Origin: Pseudoglutamicibacter cumminsii
GTDB taxonomy: Bacteria > Actinomycetota > Actinomycetes > Actinomycetales > Micrococcaceae
Assembly: GCF_016907775.1 (NCBI RefSeq)
Contig: NZ_JAFBCO010000001.1
Location: 620,001 to 684,000, forward strand
Reading direction: 5' to 3'
DNA: 64,000 nt
Every line of letters begins with the position of its first letter. Positions within the stretch are counted from its first letter, which is position 1. Of the stretch, positions 53,586 to 63,479 are shown piece after piece. A program made the position numbers and the translations under genes. The notes below the pieces were generated by a model that made no database searches, had not been told where the DNA came from, and saw nothing but the letters and a program-made list of their open reading frames with translations.

Positions 53586-56486
53586 CTAGTCCTCGAAAGC
53601 CGAAAGCGGAGGGCATTCGCACATCAGGTTGCGGTCGCCGTACGCCTGGTCGATGCGGCTCACCGGAGTGAAGTACTTGTCCGTCAACGACGTCTCGCCA
53701 GGGAACGCACCCTGTTGACGCGAGTACGTGCGGTCCCACTCGGTGCGGGTCACGACGTCCGCGGTGTGCGGAGCGTTGCGCAGCGGGGATCCCTCGAGCG
53801 AGTGGATGCCGTCTGCTACCTCATCGATCTCTTCACGGATGGTCAGCATCGCGTCGATGAAGCGATCCAGCTCCGCAAGATCCTCAGACTCGGTTGGCTC
53901 AACCATGAGAGTTCCAGCAACCGGGAACGCGAGCGTTGGCGCGTGGAAGCCGAAGTCCATGAGGCGCTTGGTCACGTCCTCAGCGGTCACACCCGTCTTG
54001 TTCGTGAGCTCACGCAGGTCAAGGATGCATTCGTGTGCAACCAGGCCGGCGTTACCCGTGTAGAGGACCGGGAAGGCCTGCTTGAGGCGAGCCGCGATGT
54101 AGTTGGCACCCAGCAGCGCGTGCTTAGTCGCTTCTGTGAGGCCGGCAGGGCCCATCATCGCGATGTAGGCCCAGGAAATCGGCAGAACGCCCGCGGATCC
54201 GAAGCTCGCCGCGGTGATCGGTGCGCCGTCGCGGCCACCCAGACCCTCGTCGTCCCGGCCTTCCAGAGCAGGGCCTGGCAGGAACGGAACCAAATGCTCG
54301 GCTACAGCAACCGGGCCAACACCCGGGCCACCGCCGCCGTGAGGGATGCAGAACGTCTTGTGGAGGTTCAGGTGGGACACGTCGCCACCGAACTTGCCCG
54401 GCTGAGCCAGCCCGACCATCGCGTTCATGTTCGCGCCGTCGATGTAGACCTGACCGCCCGCGTCGTGGACGGCCTTGCACACCTCGACAACCTGCGCGTC
54501 GAATACGCCGTGGGTCGATGGGTAGGTGATCATGATCGCGGCGATCTTGCCCTGATTCGCTTCGATCTTTGCGGCGAGGTCGGCTTCGTCGATCGAGCCG
54601 TCATCGGCGGTCTTGACGACCACAACGCGCAGGCCAGCGAGAACAGCGGATGCCGCGTTGGTTCCGTGCGCGGAGGCCGGGATGAGGCACACGTCGCGGT
54701 CGGCTTCGCCGCGCGACTGGTGGTACTGGCGGATCGCGAGCAGGCCCGCGTATTCGCCCTGGGAGCCGGCGTTCGGCTGGATCGAGACGCCCGCGTAGCC
54801 GGTGATCGCTTCGAGACGTTCCTCAAGGTCGGCGATGAGTTCGCGCCAGCCGCGGGTCTGGGTTACCGGAGCGAACGGGTGGATGCCCGCAAACTCAGGC
54901 CACGTGATGGCTTCCATCTCGGCTGCGGCGTTGAGCTTCATGGTGCACGAACCCAGCGGGATCATCGTGCGGTCGAGTGCGAGGTCGCGGTTAGCGAGGC
55001 GGGTCAGGTAGCGCATCATCTGGGTCTCGGAGCGCACCGAGTTGAAGATCGGGTGCGTCATGAACTCAGATTCACGGACCAGGTCGGCTGCCTTGCCGTA
55101 GTCGCCTTCGCATGCCTCGCGTGCTTCACACGCCGCGGAAATCGCGTCGTCAGCGTTGGCGATCAGGGCCTTGCAGACGGCGGAGATGACGGCTTCGACG
55201 TGCTCGTCGGTCGTGGTTTCGTCGGTCGAAACCGAAACCGTGTTCGCGTCTACGCGGCGGATGTTGATGCCTGCGGCGTCTGCCGCGTCAACGATCGAGT
55301 CCGCTGCCCCGTCAGCCGAGAACCGGACGGTGTCAAAGAACGATGTGGTGGCCAGCTTCGCTCCGGCCGCTTCAACGCCTGCCGCGAGCGCGCACGCGTG
55401 GGCGTGGGTGCGGCGTGCAATGGCCTTGAGGCCTTCTGGGCCGTGGTAGACGCCGTACATCGACGCGACAACAGCGAGAAGTGCCTGTGCGGTGCAGATG
55501 TTGGAGGTCGCCTTTTCGCGGCGGATGTGCTGTTCGCGGGTCTGTAGCGAGAGGCGGTAGGCCGGGCGGCCTTCGGTGTCGTAGGAGACACCGACGAGGC
55601 GGCCTGGCAGGTTGCGTTCGAGGCCCTTGGTCACGGCCATGAATGCGGCGTGTGGGCCGCCGAAGAACAGTGGGACGCCGAAGCGCTGGGAGTTACCGAC
55701 TGCGATGTCAGCGCCTTGTTCGCCTGGCGACGTCAGCTGGGTCAGCGCGAGCAGGTCGGTTGCGATCGTAACTTTCGCGCCGCGTTCCTTGGCTTCCGCG
55801 ATGATCTCGGCGTGGTTGACGATCGCCCCCGAATCGGCCGGCTGCTGCAGAACGATGCCCGAGATCGGGCCTTCTGGGAGGCCTTCGGTCGCGAAGTCGC
55901 GCACCTCAAGCGGGATGCCAAGCGCTTCAGCGCGGCCACGAACCACATTCAGGGTCTGCGGGAACATGTCAGCGTCGACCACAGTGAGCGCGTCGTCCTT
56001 GGCACGGGTTGCGCGGCGCATCAACAGGATCGCTTCGGCAACAGCGGAAGCTTCGTCAAGCAGCGACGCGTTCGCGATCGCAAGCCCCGTGAGGTCAGCG
56101 ACCATCGTCTGGAAGTTCAAGAGCGCTTCGAGGCGGCCCTGGGAAATTTCCGGCTGGTACGGAGTGTAGGCGGTGTACCAGCCCGGGTTTTCAACGATGT
56201 TGCGGCGGATCACGGCCGGGGTGTGGGTGTCGTAGAAGCCCTGCCCGATCATCTGGACGCGCAGCGTGTTCTTCTGCGCCAGGTCACGCAACGCGGCGAG
56301 CACTTCCTCTTCCGAAAGCCCCTCCGGGATGTCCAGCGGTTCCTCCATGCGAATGGAGGACGGGACCGCGGCATCGACGAGGGCATCTAGCGACGCGTAG
56401 CCAACGGTTTCCAGCATGTGTTCGGTTTCTGAGCCACGAGGGCCGATGTGGCGGGAAACGAATGCGGACATAGCTGAGCCTGTCAT
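53586..56486 (-). CDS. gcvP: Glycine dehydrogenase (decarboxylating), P protein
   Basis: This 966-residue fused P protein (N- and C-terminal halves in one chain) decarboxylates glycine with PLP. It begins [19 protein letters not shown] and has the PLP-lysine segment [22 protein letters not shown] at 56486 is chosen, with a GAAGAG-type site upstream; the longer open frame runs into the riboswitch. It is the first gene of the operon. The length is normal for bacteria with undivided GcvP. Confidence 0.95.
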   Translation of the reverse strand: MTGSAMSAFVSRHIGPRGSETEHMLETVGYASLDALVDAAVPSSIRMEEPLDIPEGLSEEEVLAALRDLAQKNTLRVQMIGQGFYDTHTPAVIRRNIVENPGWYTAYTPYQPEISQGRLEALLNFQTMVADLTGLAIANASLLDEASAVAEAILLMRRATRAKDDALTVVDADMFPQTLNVVRGRAEALGIPLEVRDFATEGLPEGPISGIVLQQPADSGAIVNHAEIIAEAKERGAKVTIATDLLALTQLTSPGEQGADIAVGNSQRFGVPLFFGGPHAAFMAVTKGLERNLPGRLVGVSYDTEGRPAYRLSLQTREQHIRREKATSNICTAQALLAVVASMYGVYHGPEGLKAIARRTHAHACALAAGVEAAGAKLATTSFFDTVRFSADGAADSIVDAADAAGINIRRVDANTVSVSTDETTTDEHVEAVISAVCKALIANADDAISAACEAREACEGDYGKAADLVRESEFMTHPIFNSVRSETQMMRYLTRLANRDLALDRTMIPLGSCTMKLNAAAEMEAITWPEFAGIHPFAPVTQTRGWRELIADLEERLEAITGYAGVSIQPNAGSQGEYAGLLAIRQYHQSRGEADRDVCLIPASAHGTNAASAVLAGLRVVVVKTADDGSIDEADLAAKIEANQGKIAAIMITYPSTHGVFDAQVVEVCKAVHDAGGQVYIDGANMNAMVGLAQPGKFGGDVSHLNLHKTFCIPHGGGGPGVGPVAVAEHLVPFLPGPALEGRDDEGLGGRDGAPITAASFGSAGVLPISWAYIAMMGPAGLTEATKHALLGANYIAARLKQAFPVLYTGNAGLVAHECILDLRELTNKTGVTAEDVTKRLMDFGFHAPTLAFPVAGTLMVEPTESEDLAELDRFIDAMLTIREEIDEVADGIHSLEGSPLRNAPHTADVVTRTEWDRTYSRQQGAFPGETSLTDKYFTPVSRIDQAYGDRNLMCECPPLSAFED

Positions 56487-56525
56487 GACGTGATCTGCTC
56501 TTCTCAACTCGAGGTTCGACATTAC

Positions 56526-56554
56526 GGGGCAACGTTCGGGACGCGTAGTGCCCC
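56526..56554 (-). promoter_or_regulatory. Expression-platform hairpin of glycine riboswitch
   Basis: GGGGCAAC and GTGCCCC-type arms form a stem between the aptamers and the gcvP start. It could switch with the aptamers to control transcription or translation. Confidence 0.45.
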
Positions 56555-56564
56555 TCTGTTTGGT

Positions 56565-56772
56565 TGTCCTCCCCGCCCTGTCTTGGAACCTGAGAGCTTC
56601 CACGCTGTTGCTGCACCGGCATCATGCGCTTGCACCATCGGTGGGAACCTGCCTGCGATGGCGTGGTTCCGCTTTCCAGGGTCGCCTGTGCTTTGCGGTG
56701 CGGTTGCCTGAGAGTTTCCCGGGGAGGGTTTGCTCCTACGGCGCCTCGCTGGGGAGGTCTCTCCCGCAAAGC
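56565..56772 (-). ncRNA. Tandem glycine riboswitch
   Basis: Read on the minus strand, two glycine aptamers follow one another. The first has CGGGAGAGACC, GGCGCCGTAGGAGCAAACC and AACTCTCAGGCA. The second has AGGCGACCCTGGAAAGCGG and AGCTCTCAGGTTCC. The paired CTCTCAGG elements are diagnostic. It controls gcvP-gcvT-gcvH and is expected to turn them on with glycine. Confidence 0.9.
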
Positions 56773-56941
56773 GTGGTCGGCGTACTGCGGAGCCCATCCC
56801 GCTGGATGCGGGCGTGAGATTCACAGCACACGCAAGTCTACCGGTGAGCTTGCAATCCTGTGAAGTACATCCCGTGCGCCCCAGGGGACATGCCACGGGG
56901 AATATGCCCCTGGTTCTCAGCAGTATCTGAGCCCGGTCCTC

Positions 56942-57787
56942 TTAGCCTTGGTCTTCAGGCGCTTCGATGCGCACGTATTCGGGGTAGCGCGGGCTCAGCG
57001 TATCGCCGGAAGAAACACGTTTGATGCGGCGGCGGACCCATGGGCCGGCGTGTTCCTTCACCCATTCGGCGTTGGTGCGGGCGCGTTGGAGTTTGGATAG
57101 TTCGGGTAGCTCGAGCGGTTCAACGTCGATTCCGCCGACCTCGTAGCCGAGCACATCGAGGGTTCGGCGGGCTGTGAGCTCGTGGCCGCGGCTGTTCATG
57201 TGGAGGCGGTCTTCAGACCAGTAGCCAGGATCCTGGAGTTCGCGCCAGCGCCAGTAGTCGGCGATGATCGCACCAGTGTTGTCTGCGATCTCGCGGAGAC
57301 GTTCGTTGTACAGCGCGGCGCGGCCCGCGAGTGCCCGGTAAAGCGGGCTCTTGGACACGTCGAGGCTTGTAAACAGCACGACTTTGGCCCCGATGCCGCG
57401 TAGCTCGGACACGAGGTGGTGAACGCCGCCCGCGATGGAGTCGATGTCGACGCGTGGGCGCATGATGTCGTTACCACCCATGCAGACGGTCGCAAGTGTT
57501 GGCTTGAGCTCGAGCGCTGGCTCGAACTGTTCCTGCATGATCTGTGGAACTTTTTTGCCTCGGATAGCGAGGTTCGCGTATCCGAAGTCCGGGTGTTCGC
57601 GGCAGAGCCGTTCAGCAACTCGATCTGCCCAGCCTCGTACGCCGTTGGGGCGGTTGAGGTCAACATCGCCGACACCTTCCGTGAAGGAATCACCGATGGC
57701 CACGTAGCGCTGCGCGTATGGCTCGCGAGAGCTATTTTCAGAGACTGGGAATGGCTTAACGTTGTGTTCCGCGTTGTCTTGACTCAC
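56942..57787 (-). CDS. SGNH/GDSL-type hydrolase
   Basis: The protein has 281 residues from GTG 57787. The SGNH blocks are present: YVAIGDSFTEGVGD (Ser), the Gly block at NLAIRGKK, VCMGGNDIMRP (Asn), and DRLHMNSRGHELTA with the Asp-His pair. No signal peptide is seen, so it is probably a cytoplasmic esterase. The substrate is unknown. The C-terminal tail (WVKEHAGPWVRRRIKR) is basic and typical of actinobacterial members. Confidence 0.9.
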   Translation of the reverse strand: MSQDNAEHNVKPFPVSENSSREPYAQRYVAIGDSFTEGVGDVDLNRPNGVRGWADRVAERLCREHPDFGYANLAIRGKKVPQIMQEQFEPALELKPTLATVCMGGNDIMRPRVDIDSIAGGVHHLVSELRGIGAKVVLFTSLDVSKSPLYRALAGRAALYNERLREIADNTGAIIADYWRWRELQDPGYWSEDRLHMNSRGHELTARRTLDVLGYEVGGIDVEPLELPELSKLQRARTNAEWVKEHAGPWVRRRIKRVSSGDTLSPRYPEYVRIEAPEDQG

Positions 57788-57848
57788 ACATGTGATCCTA
57801 CGAGGTTACGTTGGAAACGCGAACCGCCTGCTCCGCGACTGTTGAGAC

Positions 57849-58799
57849 TCAACCATTCAGGTTGACAGTCTCCTGTCGGAAAAAGCATTGCCACCGCTGT
57901 TGCCCAGGCTGGCCGGTGAGTCGCCACCATGACAGCACCACCGCATCGGCCGTTGATGCCCGATGCGCGCGGTAGGCGACGTAGGCGACGTCACCGCTGA
58001 TGCGTTCGGTTGTGATCATCTCGAGGTTTTCGATGGGTTCCTGGCCGCGCAAGCCATCTATCCCATGCAGAGATCCACCCGCAGATACGCCGCGGAAATC
58101 ATCGGTGAGAAGGTAGCGCAGGGTCGGTTCATCGTCCTGGTCGATGCTGTCCAGCAGATCGGCCTCTGCCGCCGCGAGAAGCTCACGGATGTCCTGGCTA
58201 TCAGCGAGGCTTTGATCTTCAGCGATATCCTCAAGCGCAGCCTGTTCCGGCCCAGCTGGGGCGACCTCCTCGCCAGCCGGTGCGGCCGGTACCTCACCAT
58301 TGAAACCGGGACCTTCATTGGGGGCACTGCCGTCCTTATAAGCCTGCGCGCACGCGCGGGCACGCTCATCTGCGGCTTCGTTTAGTTCATGGCCCGTGTG
58401 ACCGCGAACCCATTCGAACTCGACGTCACGCCCGGCGAGTGCTGCGTCAAGCGCTTTCATGAGTTCCGCGTTCAGAACCGGTTTACCGTCGGCCTTCTTC
58501 CAGCCACGCTTCTTCCAGCCGAAGCGCCACTTGGTGAGCGAGTTGATGACGTACTGGGAATCGCACAAAATCTTGAGCGGCGCTCCTGCATTTTCAGTGG
58601 CCTGCAACAGCTCGAGGACCGCCTGTAGCTCACCCTGATTATTCGTCCCGTTAGGCCAGCCGCCGGCCGCCCACTGGTGGTCGTCGATGTACCAGGCCCA
58701 TCCAGCTGGGCCTGGGTTGCCGAGAGCAGACCCGTCTGCCGCGGCAACGATGGGGAGGGATTCGGATGCGGTTGCGGTGGGCTTGCGTGCAGAACTCAT
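57849..58799 (-). CDS. rnhA: Ribonuclease HI with C-terminal NTF2-like domain
   Basis: The protein has 316 residues. Residues about 15-165 are RNase HI with all four catalytic positions: DGSALGNPGPAGW (Asp), NNQGELQAV (Glu), CDSQYVINS (Asp) and WVRGHTGHELNEAADERA (His, Asp). It removes RNA from RNA-DNA hybrids. After a 50-residue Ala/Pro/Glu linker, residues about 205-315 resemble a SnoaL/DUF4440 (NTF2-like) fold (LLAAAEADLLDSIDQDD, then WWRLTGQPGQQRWQCFFRQE). The second domain is unusual for RnhA, and its role is unknown. Confidence 0.88.
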   Translation of the reverse strand: MSSARKPTATASESLPIVAAADGSALGNPGPAGWAWYIDDHQWAAGGWPNGTNNQGELQAVLELLQATENAGAPLKILCDSQYVINSLTKWRFGWKKRGWKKADGKPVLNAELMKALDAALAGRDVEFEWVRGHTGHELNEAADERARACAQAYKDGSAPNEGPGFNGEVPAAPAGEEVAPAGPEQAALEDIAEDQSLADSQDIRELLAAAEADLLDSIDQDDEPTLRYLLTDDFRGVSAGGSLHGIDGLRGQEPIENLEMITTERISGDVAYVAYRAHRASTADAVVLSWWRLTGQPGQQRWQCFFRQETVNLNG

Positions 58800-58947
58800 A
58801 GCTCTATCCCATCACGAACCGGAGTGATGGCCTGGCAAGCAAGGGCGATGCGGCGGATGAAACGGTTAGCCAAACATGGGATGATTGATGCATCAATAAC
58901 ATTCGATACTTCCATAACCATGGAGTGAATGAATTGGAGTGTTTGCG

Positions 58948-59490
58948 GTGAACGCACAGCAGAACCCCGCACAGGTCACCCCGAACCACAGCGAGAACAG
59001 CCCACTGCCTCAGGACAACGTGCGGTGGCTCAACGAGGACGAAGCCGAGCTCTGGTACTCGTTGCGCGAGTTCATCTGGGGCTTCCCCTCAACGCTCGAC
59101 CGCCAGCTACTCCACGATTCTTCTCTCTCATCCGGTGAATACTCGGTGATGGCTACCCTCTCGGACGCTCCGGACCACCGCGTGCGTGCCGGCGAGCTAG
59201 CTGAAGCACTCGGCTGGGAACGCTCCCGGCTTTCCCACCTACTGCGGCGCATGGAAGAACGAGATCTCGTGGAACGTGCACCCTCCAAGGGGCACGACCG
59301 CCGCGCCCAGGACGTGATCCTGACCCCATACGGGTGGGAGGTTCTGCGTAACGCCGCCCCCGATCACGTGACCTTCGTACGCGAAACCGTGTTTGACCCA
59401 CTCACTGCCGAAGAACACACGCAACTACTGGACATGCTGGTCCGGATCAACAGAGCCTGCGACGAACAAAACGCACGACGCAAAGGCTGA
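58948..59490 (+). CDS. MarR-family transcriptional regulator
   Basis: The protein has 180 residues. GTG at 58948 (GGAG 8 nt upstream) is preferred over GTG 58939, which overlaps that site. The winged-helix core reads LSSGEYSVMATLSDAPDHRV, ALGWERSRLSHLLRRMEERD and APSKGHDRRAQDVILTPYG, a standard MarR domain. Effector and targets are unknown. It stands alone, convergent with the CopC-like gene. Confidence 0.9.
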   Translation: MNAQQNPAQVTPNHSENSPLPQDNVRWLNEDEAELWYSLREFIWGFPSTLDRQLLHDSSLSSGEYSVMATLSDAPDHRVRAGELAEALGWERSRLSHLLRRMEERDLVERAPSKGHDRRAQDVILTPYGWEVLRNAAPDHVTFVRETVFDPLTAEEHTQLLDMLVRINRACDEQNARRKG

Positions 59491-59511
59491 ATTTTTCTAC
59501 TAGCCCCCTTC

Positions 59512-60225
59512 CTAGTGGCGCTGCCGCGCCGACTTCTTGCGTGTCACCTGCAGGACAAGACCGATCAAGAAAACCACCACGAAGGCTCCGCCAACAACCC
59601 ACATGATGGTCGTTGTATCAGCCGTCGATTCCGGAATTGCAGCTTTGTCCTGGGCTGCCGCAGATTCGGAAGGTTGCGTCGTTTCGCTTGCCCCAGAACC
59701 CGCGCTCTCTGAAGCATCTTCGGAGGCATCCTCAGAGCTTCCCTCTGAGGACTCCGTGGAACCGTTGCCACCATGTTCCTTTTCCCACGCTTCAACCTCC
59801 TTCTTTGACGCACCTTCCGTGATCGTAAAGGAGTAGTTACCATCCCCCTGGATCCGGTGGCCGTCCGAAGACAAAGCCGACCACTGAACGTCATACGTTC
59901 CCGCAGGCATCGGCTTCAAAGGCCGCGTCACTTTGGTCCCTTTAACCGTGACGTCGCCATACGTGAACTCGTTGCCATCGCGGTCCTGAACCACAATCTG
60001 GTTCGCCTCACCACCTGCAACCTGCCTGATCTCGCCTGAGAACGTCAACGTGATCTTCTTGGGAGCCTTCGCAATCGCATTACCCGAAAGCGGATCTCCC
60101 GCTATGAGCTGATCGTGCGCAAATGCGCTCTGTGCCCCAAAACCTGCAAACATGCCCGAGAACAGCAACATAGCCGCGGCCAGCACCGCCACCATCCGCC
60201 GCGACAAGCGACCACGTACGTCCAC
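59512..60225 (-). CDS. CopC-domain copper-binding protein, membrane-anchored
   Basis: The protein has 237 residues from GTG 60225 (AAGGA 7 nt upstream). It has a signal peptide ending near AFAHDQLI, leaving His as the first mature residue for Cu(II) binding as in CopC. The CopC Ig-like domain follows (SGEIRQVAGG, PAGTYDVQWSALSSDGHRI). Then come a Ser/Glu-rich linker of about 60 residues and a single C-terminal membrane helix with a basic tail. It probably handles copper outside the membrane. Confidence 0.9.
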   Translation of the reverse strand: MDVRGRLSRRMVAVLAAAMLLFSGMFAGFGAQSAFAHDQLIAGDPLSGNAIAKAPKKITLTFSGEIRQVAGGEANQIVVQDRDGNEFTYGDVTVKGTKVTRPLKPMPAGTYDVQWSALSSDGHRIQGDGNYSFTITEGASKKEVEAWEKEHGGNGSTESSEGSSEDASEDASESAGSGASETTQPSESAAAQDKAAIPESTADTTTIMWVVGGAFVVVFLIGLVLQVTRKKSARQRH

Positions 60226-60404
60226 AGTTCATTCCTTACTGTTCGTCATTTCCCTCGCGAGTCCTCAGACCCACAACTGTGTCACGGAGACCTCCCGGGC
60301 TTCCACAACAACTTTAGACGCATCATCACCTCCATTCGGCCCCCCTTGATGCGCGTACCCGTTATCTTCGGGAAACTGTCAGGGGGTTCCTGCATACTGG
60401 GGGC

Positions 60405-61259
60405 ATGACGCAGATTGAGAAGAATCCGCACGAACACGGCCCCACGGACGCTGTCAGCGATCAAGCCCCAAAGGGTGCAGTCGCTACGCCCGTCGACGGC
60501 GTGTGGATGCTGCAACAAGACAACCCTGGCCCAATGACGCTGGAAGGCACACAAACCTATTGGATCCCCACACGCGACGGGGCCATCGTTGTGGACCCAG
60601 GTGACGATGACGAGGAACATCAAGCTGCCCTAGCTTCACAAAAGGTCGCTCTCATCCTGCTCACTCACCGGCATCCAGACCATGTTGGCGGCCTTGAACG
60701 GCTACGCAACCTCACCGATGCCCCAAGCCGTGCGTTCAGCACCGACTACTGCAGCCCTGGCCAAGAGCCACTCAGTGACGGGGAGGTCATCGACGTGCCG
60801 GGCGCTGAGCTTCAACTGAAGATCCTTGCCACGCCAGGGCACACGTCAGACTCGATCAGCATTCTCATTGAATCTGCAGCCGATTCGCGCCCTCACGGCG
60901 TATTGACCGCAGACACCATCCTCGGCCGCGGAACCACCATCATCGATCACCCGGATGGGCGCCTCACCGACTACCTCGCTTCTCTTGAAAAGCTCGAAGC
61001 ACTCGGAGACATTCCCGCGCTTCCCGCGCATGCCGGTTACCTACCCTCAGTGGCTAAGACCGCACGAGAATACTTGGCACATCGGCAAGACCGGCTCGAA
61101 CAAGTCCGGGCAGCCGTACAGGCCGTCCGTGAACGCGGCGAAGAACCTACAGTGAGCAACGTCACCGATATCGTCTACGCCGACGTCGACGCCGGTGTCA
61201 GGCCAGCCGCGGAACACACCGTGAGCGCCCAACTGGCCGCACTAGAAGAGGGCGCATAA
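60405..61259 (+). CDS. MBL-fold hydrolase (LACTB2/glyoxalase II-like)
   Basis: The protein has 284 residues. Metal-binding motif LLTHRHPDHVGGLERL, then ATPGHTSDSIS (His), GVLTADTILGRG (Asp) and PAHAGYL (His). The C-terminal helical part (AREYLAHRQDRLEQVRAAV) is the extra domain of LACTB2-like hydrolases. The substrate could be a thioester, RNA or another ester. It is 45 bp upstream of the dehydrogenase and probably co-transcribed. Confidence 0.88.
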   Translation: MTQIEKNPHEHGPTDAVSDQAPKGAVATPVDGVWMLQQDNPGPMTLEGTQTYWIPTRDGAIVVDPGDDDEEHQAALASQKVALILLTHRHPDHVGGLERLRNLTDAPSRAFSTDYCSPGQEPLSDGEVIDVPGAELQLKILATPGHTSDSISILIESAADSRPHGVLTADTILGRGTTIIDHPDGRLTDYLASLEKLEALGDIPALPAHAGYLPSVAKTAREYLAHRQDRLEQVRAAVQAVRERGEEPTVSNVTDIVYADVDAGVRPAAEHTVSAQLAALEEGA

Positions 61260-61304
61260 GCGCGGCACCAACGCGCTACGCCGCCGAACGACTAGAGTTT
61301 CATT

Positions 61305-62108
61305 ATGGACACCACCCCAGCACCACTTAACGCACCGCACCGTACAGCACTGATCACTGGGGCAACCGCAGGGATCGGCGAAGAATTCGCAGAACAACTC
61401 GCCGCCCAAGGCCGGCATCTAGTGCTCTGCGCCCGCGACGCCGATGCGCTCGCAAGCGTGGCGCACCGGCTTGAAAGCCGCTACGCCGTCCACGTTGAAA
61501 CGCTCATCGGCGACCTACTCACCGAAGAAGGCATCAAGGGAGTAGAGAAACGCCTCAGCTCCGATATCGACCCCGTAGAACTGCTCATCAACAACGCAGG
61601 CTTCGGACTCATCCACGGCTTCACATCTAGCGATTGGGAAGACGAACGCGATCACTGGCGCATTCACACCGAAATCCCACTGCGGCTCATGCACACTGCA
61701 ATCCCCGCGATGATCCAACGCGGAGGCGGCCGCATCATCAATATCGCTTCGATCGCCGCATTCACGGGAGTCAGCACCTACTCCGCAGCGAAACGCGCCA
61801 TCGTTGAATTCTCTGAGTACGCATCCCGCCGCTACAAAGAACGCGGCGTATCCGTGACCGCGGTCTGCCCAGGCATGACCCGCACGTCTTTCCATGAGCG
61901 CATGCACATGGACGTCAGCCGCGTCCCCAAGTTCGCGTGGCTTCAGCCCGAACAAGTAGTGCGAGAAGGGCTGTTGGCCTCCGCAACGGGTAGAGCCCTC
62001 TGCATCCCTTCGCGTCGCTATCGTTTGGCTCGCTTCCTCCTGCGTTTCCCTCCCGCAAGCGTCTCCCGGAAGGTCGTCGCGAACTCAGCTAGTTCCACGA
62101 AACGTTAA
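61305..62108 (+). CDS. Short-chain dehydrogenase/reductase
   Basis: The protein has 267 residues. Cofactor motif TGATAGIGEEFA (TGxxxGIG), NNAGFG, catalytic Ser in NIASIAAFTG and YSAAKRA (YxxxK). All the tetrad elements are present. The Arg after the first Gly motif (CARDADAL) suggests NADP(H). The C-terminal SRRYRLARFLLRFPPASV segment resembles DltE/YqjQ-like SDRs acting near the membrane. The substrate is unknown. Confidence 0.9.
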   Translation: MDTTPAPLNAPHRTALITGATAGIGEEFAEQLAAQGRHLVLCARDADALASVAHRLESRYAVHVETLIGDLLTEEGIKGVEKRLSSDIDPVELLINNAGFGLIHGFTSSDWEDERDHWRIHTEIPLRLMHTAIPAMIQRGGGRIINIASIAAFTGVSTYSAAKRAIVEFSEYASRRYKERGVSVTAVCPGMTRTSFHERMHMDVSRVPKFAWLQPEQVVREGLLASATGRALCIPSRRYRLARFLLRFPPASVSRKVVANSASSTKR

Positions 62109-62132
62109 CTATGACGTAACACACAGTTCAAT

Positions 62133-62186
62133 AACGCCGCCCGGCGCGAAACCGCAAGATTCCGCGCCGGGCGGCGTTTTTGTTTT
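62133..62186 (+). terminator. Strong intrinsic terminator
   Basis: AACGCCGCCCGGCGCG and CGCGCCGGGCGGCGTT form a perfect 16-bp stem, followed by TTTTTGTTTT. Confidence 0.92.
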
Positions 62187-62263
62187 CGTGAACATCCATC
62201 TAAAACGAAGAGGAAACCTCCACTCCACCCGCCCGTAAAGAAACCTCCACTTGCGCATCCTGG

Positions 62264-62282
62264 ATAGGATCGCCTAACCTCA
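62264..62282. promoter_or_regulatory. DtxR/IdeR-type iron box
   Basis: ATAGGATCGCCTAACCTCA matches the 19-bp TTAGGTTAGGCTAACCTAA consensus at about 15 positions. It lies 100 bp upstream of the siderophore-binding lipoprotein gene. Iron-loaded DtxR/IdeR should repress the uptake operon there. Confidence 0.75.
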
Positions 62283-62381
62283 TACTCAGGCGATTACGAA
62301 ACGTAAATGTTTCCTAATCAAAACGGCGGTCACGGGACCTCCGCACCGCCTTCCAACGGATAGACAGAACGAGAGAAATCC

Positions 62382-63329
62382 ATGAAGCGTACACGCCTCG
62401 CAACCCGGCTCACCGCCGTCGTTGCCACTGCAGCCCTCGCGCTGACCGGTTGCTCCGCTAACGGAGAAAAAGAGAAGGGCTCGGCGGAAACCGTCGAGAT
62501 CAAACACGCGCAGGGCACCACCGAGGTACCGAAGAACCCAAAGAAGATCTTCAGCTACGACCTCGCCGCGACTGACACCCTCAAGGCTCTCGGCACCGAC
62601 GTCGCAGGCGTCGCCAAGTTCGTCTACCCAGAACAGATGAAGTACCTCGAGGCCGACAAGTACACCAAGATCGGCGGACCAAAGGAGCCGGACCTCGAGA
62701 AGGTCGCCGCTGAAAAGCCAGACCTCATCATCATCTCCGGCCGCACCGCAGACGCTTATAAGGACCTCCGCGAGATCGCACCGACCATCGACATGTCGGT
62801 TGATGCCGCCAAGCCGCTGGAGTCCTTCGAGGAAAACACTCGTTCCCTCGCAAAGATTGTCGACAAGGAAAAAGAAGCTGACGAAAAGCTGGGCGAGCTT
62901 GAAAAGCGCATCGACGACGTCAAGACTCGCGCTGAAAAGTCCGGCCTGACCAGCATGACCCTCATGGTTTCCGGCGGCAAGCTCACCGCTTACGCGAAGG
63001 GCTCCCGCTTCGCGATCATCAACGACATCCTCGGCTTCAAACCAGCCGCTGATGTGAAGTCCGAAGGCCCACACGGCGAGTCGGTTTCTTTCGAATTCGT
63101 CAAGGACAAGAACCCGGGCGTGATCTTCGCGATCGACCGCGACCAGGCCATCGGTGAGTCCTCCGGCGAGTCCGCAAAGCAGGTTCTCGACAACGAACTC
63201 GTCAACACGACCGATGCCGCTAAGAACAACAAGATCGTCTACCTCGACTCCGCATCGTGGTACCTGGTCGGCTACGGCCTGACCACGGTTCCAAAGATGA
63301 TCGATGAAGTTGAAACAGCGCTCAACTAG
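62382..63329 (+). CDS. Siderophore ABC transporter substrate-binding lipoprotein
   Basis: The protein has 315 residues. The lipoprotein signal ends at ALTGCSAN. The mature protein belongs to the FatB/YclQ-type class III binding proteins: VEIKHAQGTTEVPKNPKKI, YDLAATDTLKALG, EKPDLIIISGRTAD and a long helical linker. It collects catechol or mixed siderophores for the FecCD-type permease that follows. Expression is probably iron-controlled through the box upstream. Confidence 0.9.
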   Translation: MKRTRLATRLTAVVATAALALTGCSANGEKEKGSAETVEIKHAQGTTEVPKNPKKIFSYDLAATDTLKALGTDVAGVAKFVYPEQMKYLEADKYTKIGGPKEPDLEKVAAEKPDLIIISGRTADAYKDLREIAPTIDMSVDAAKPLESFEENTRSLAKIVDKEKEADEKLGELEKRIDDVKTRAEKSGLTSMTLMVSGGKLTAYAKGSRFAIINDILGFKPAADVKSEGPHGESVSFEFVKDKNPGVIFAIDRDQAIGESSGESAKQVLDNELVNTTDAAKNNKIVYLDSASWYLVGYGLTTVPKMIDEVETALN

Positions 63330-63342
63330 CCTGTAAACCACG

Positions 63343-63378
63343 GATGGGTGGGGCGTCGACAACGACGCCCCACCCATC
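63343..63378. terminator. Hairpin between binding protein and permease genes
   Basis: GATGGGTGGGGCGTCG and CGACGCCCCACCCATC form a perfect 16-bp stem with an ACAA loop and no T-tract. It may stabilise the upstream message or partly terminate, giving more binding protein than permease. Confidence 0.7.
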
Positions 63379-63479
63379 GGCATGTCAACCATTCGGCACG
63401 TCAACCATAGGGAACAACCGGAACGCATGATTCGAGCACGTCGTTCCGTCGTCGCCTCATGATTAACTCGGTAATAACC

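Noticed and set aside
53346-55547. 733-codon plus-strand open frame
   Set aside because: It lies antisense to gcvP and gcvT, has no ribosome site and a composition (Arg/Val/Asp-rich) typical of GC-rich shadow frames.
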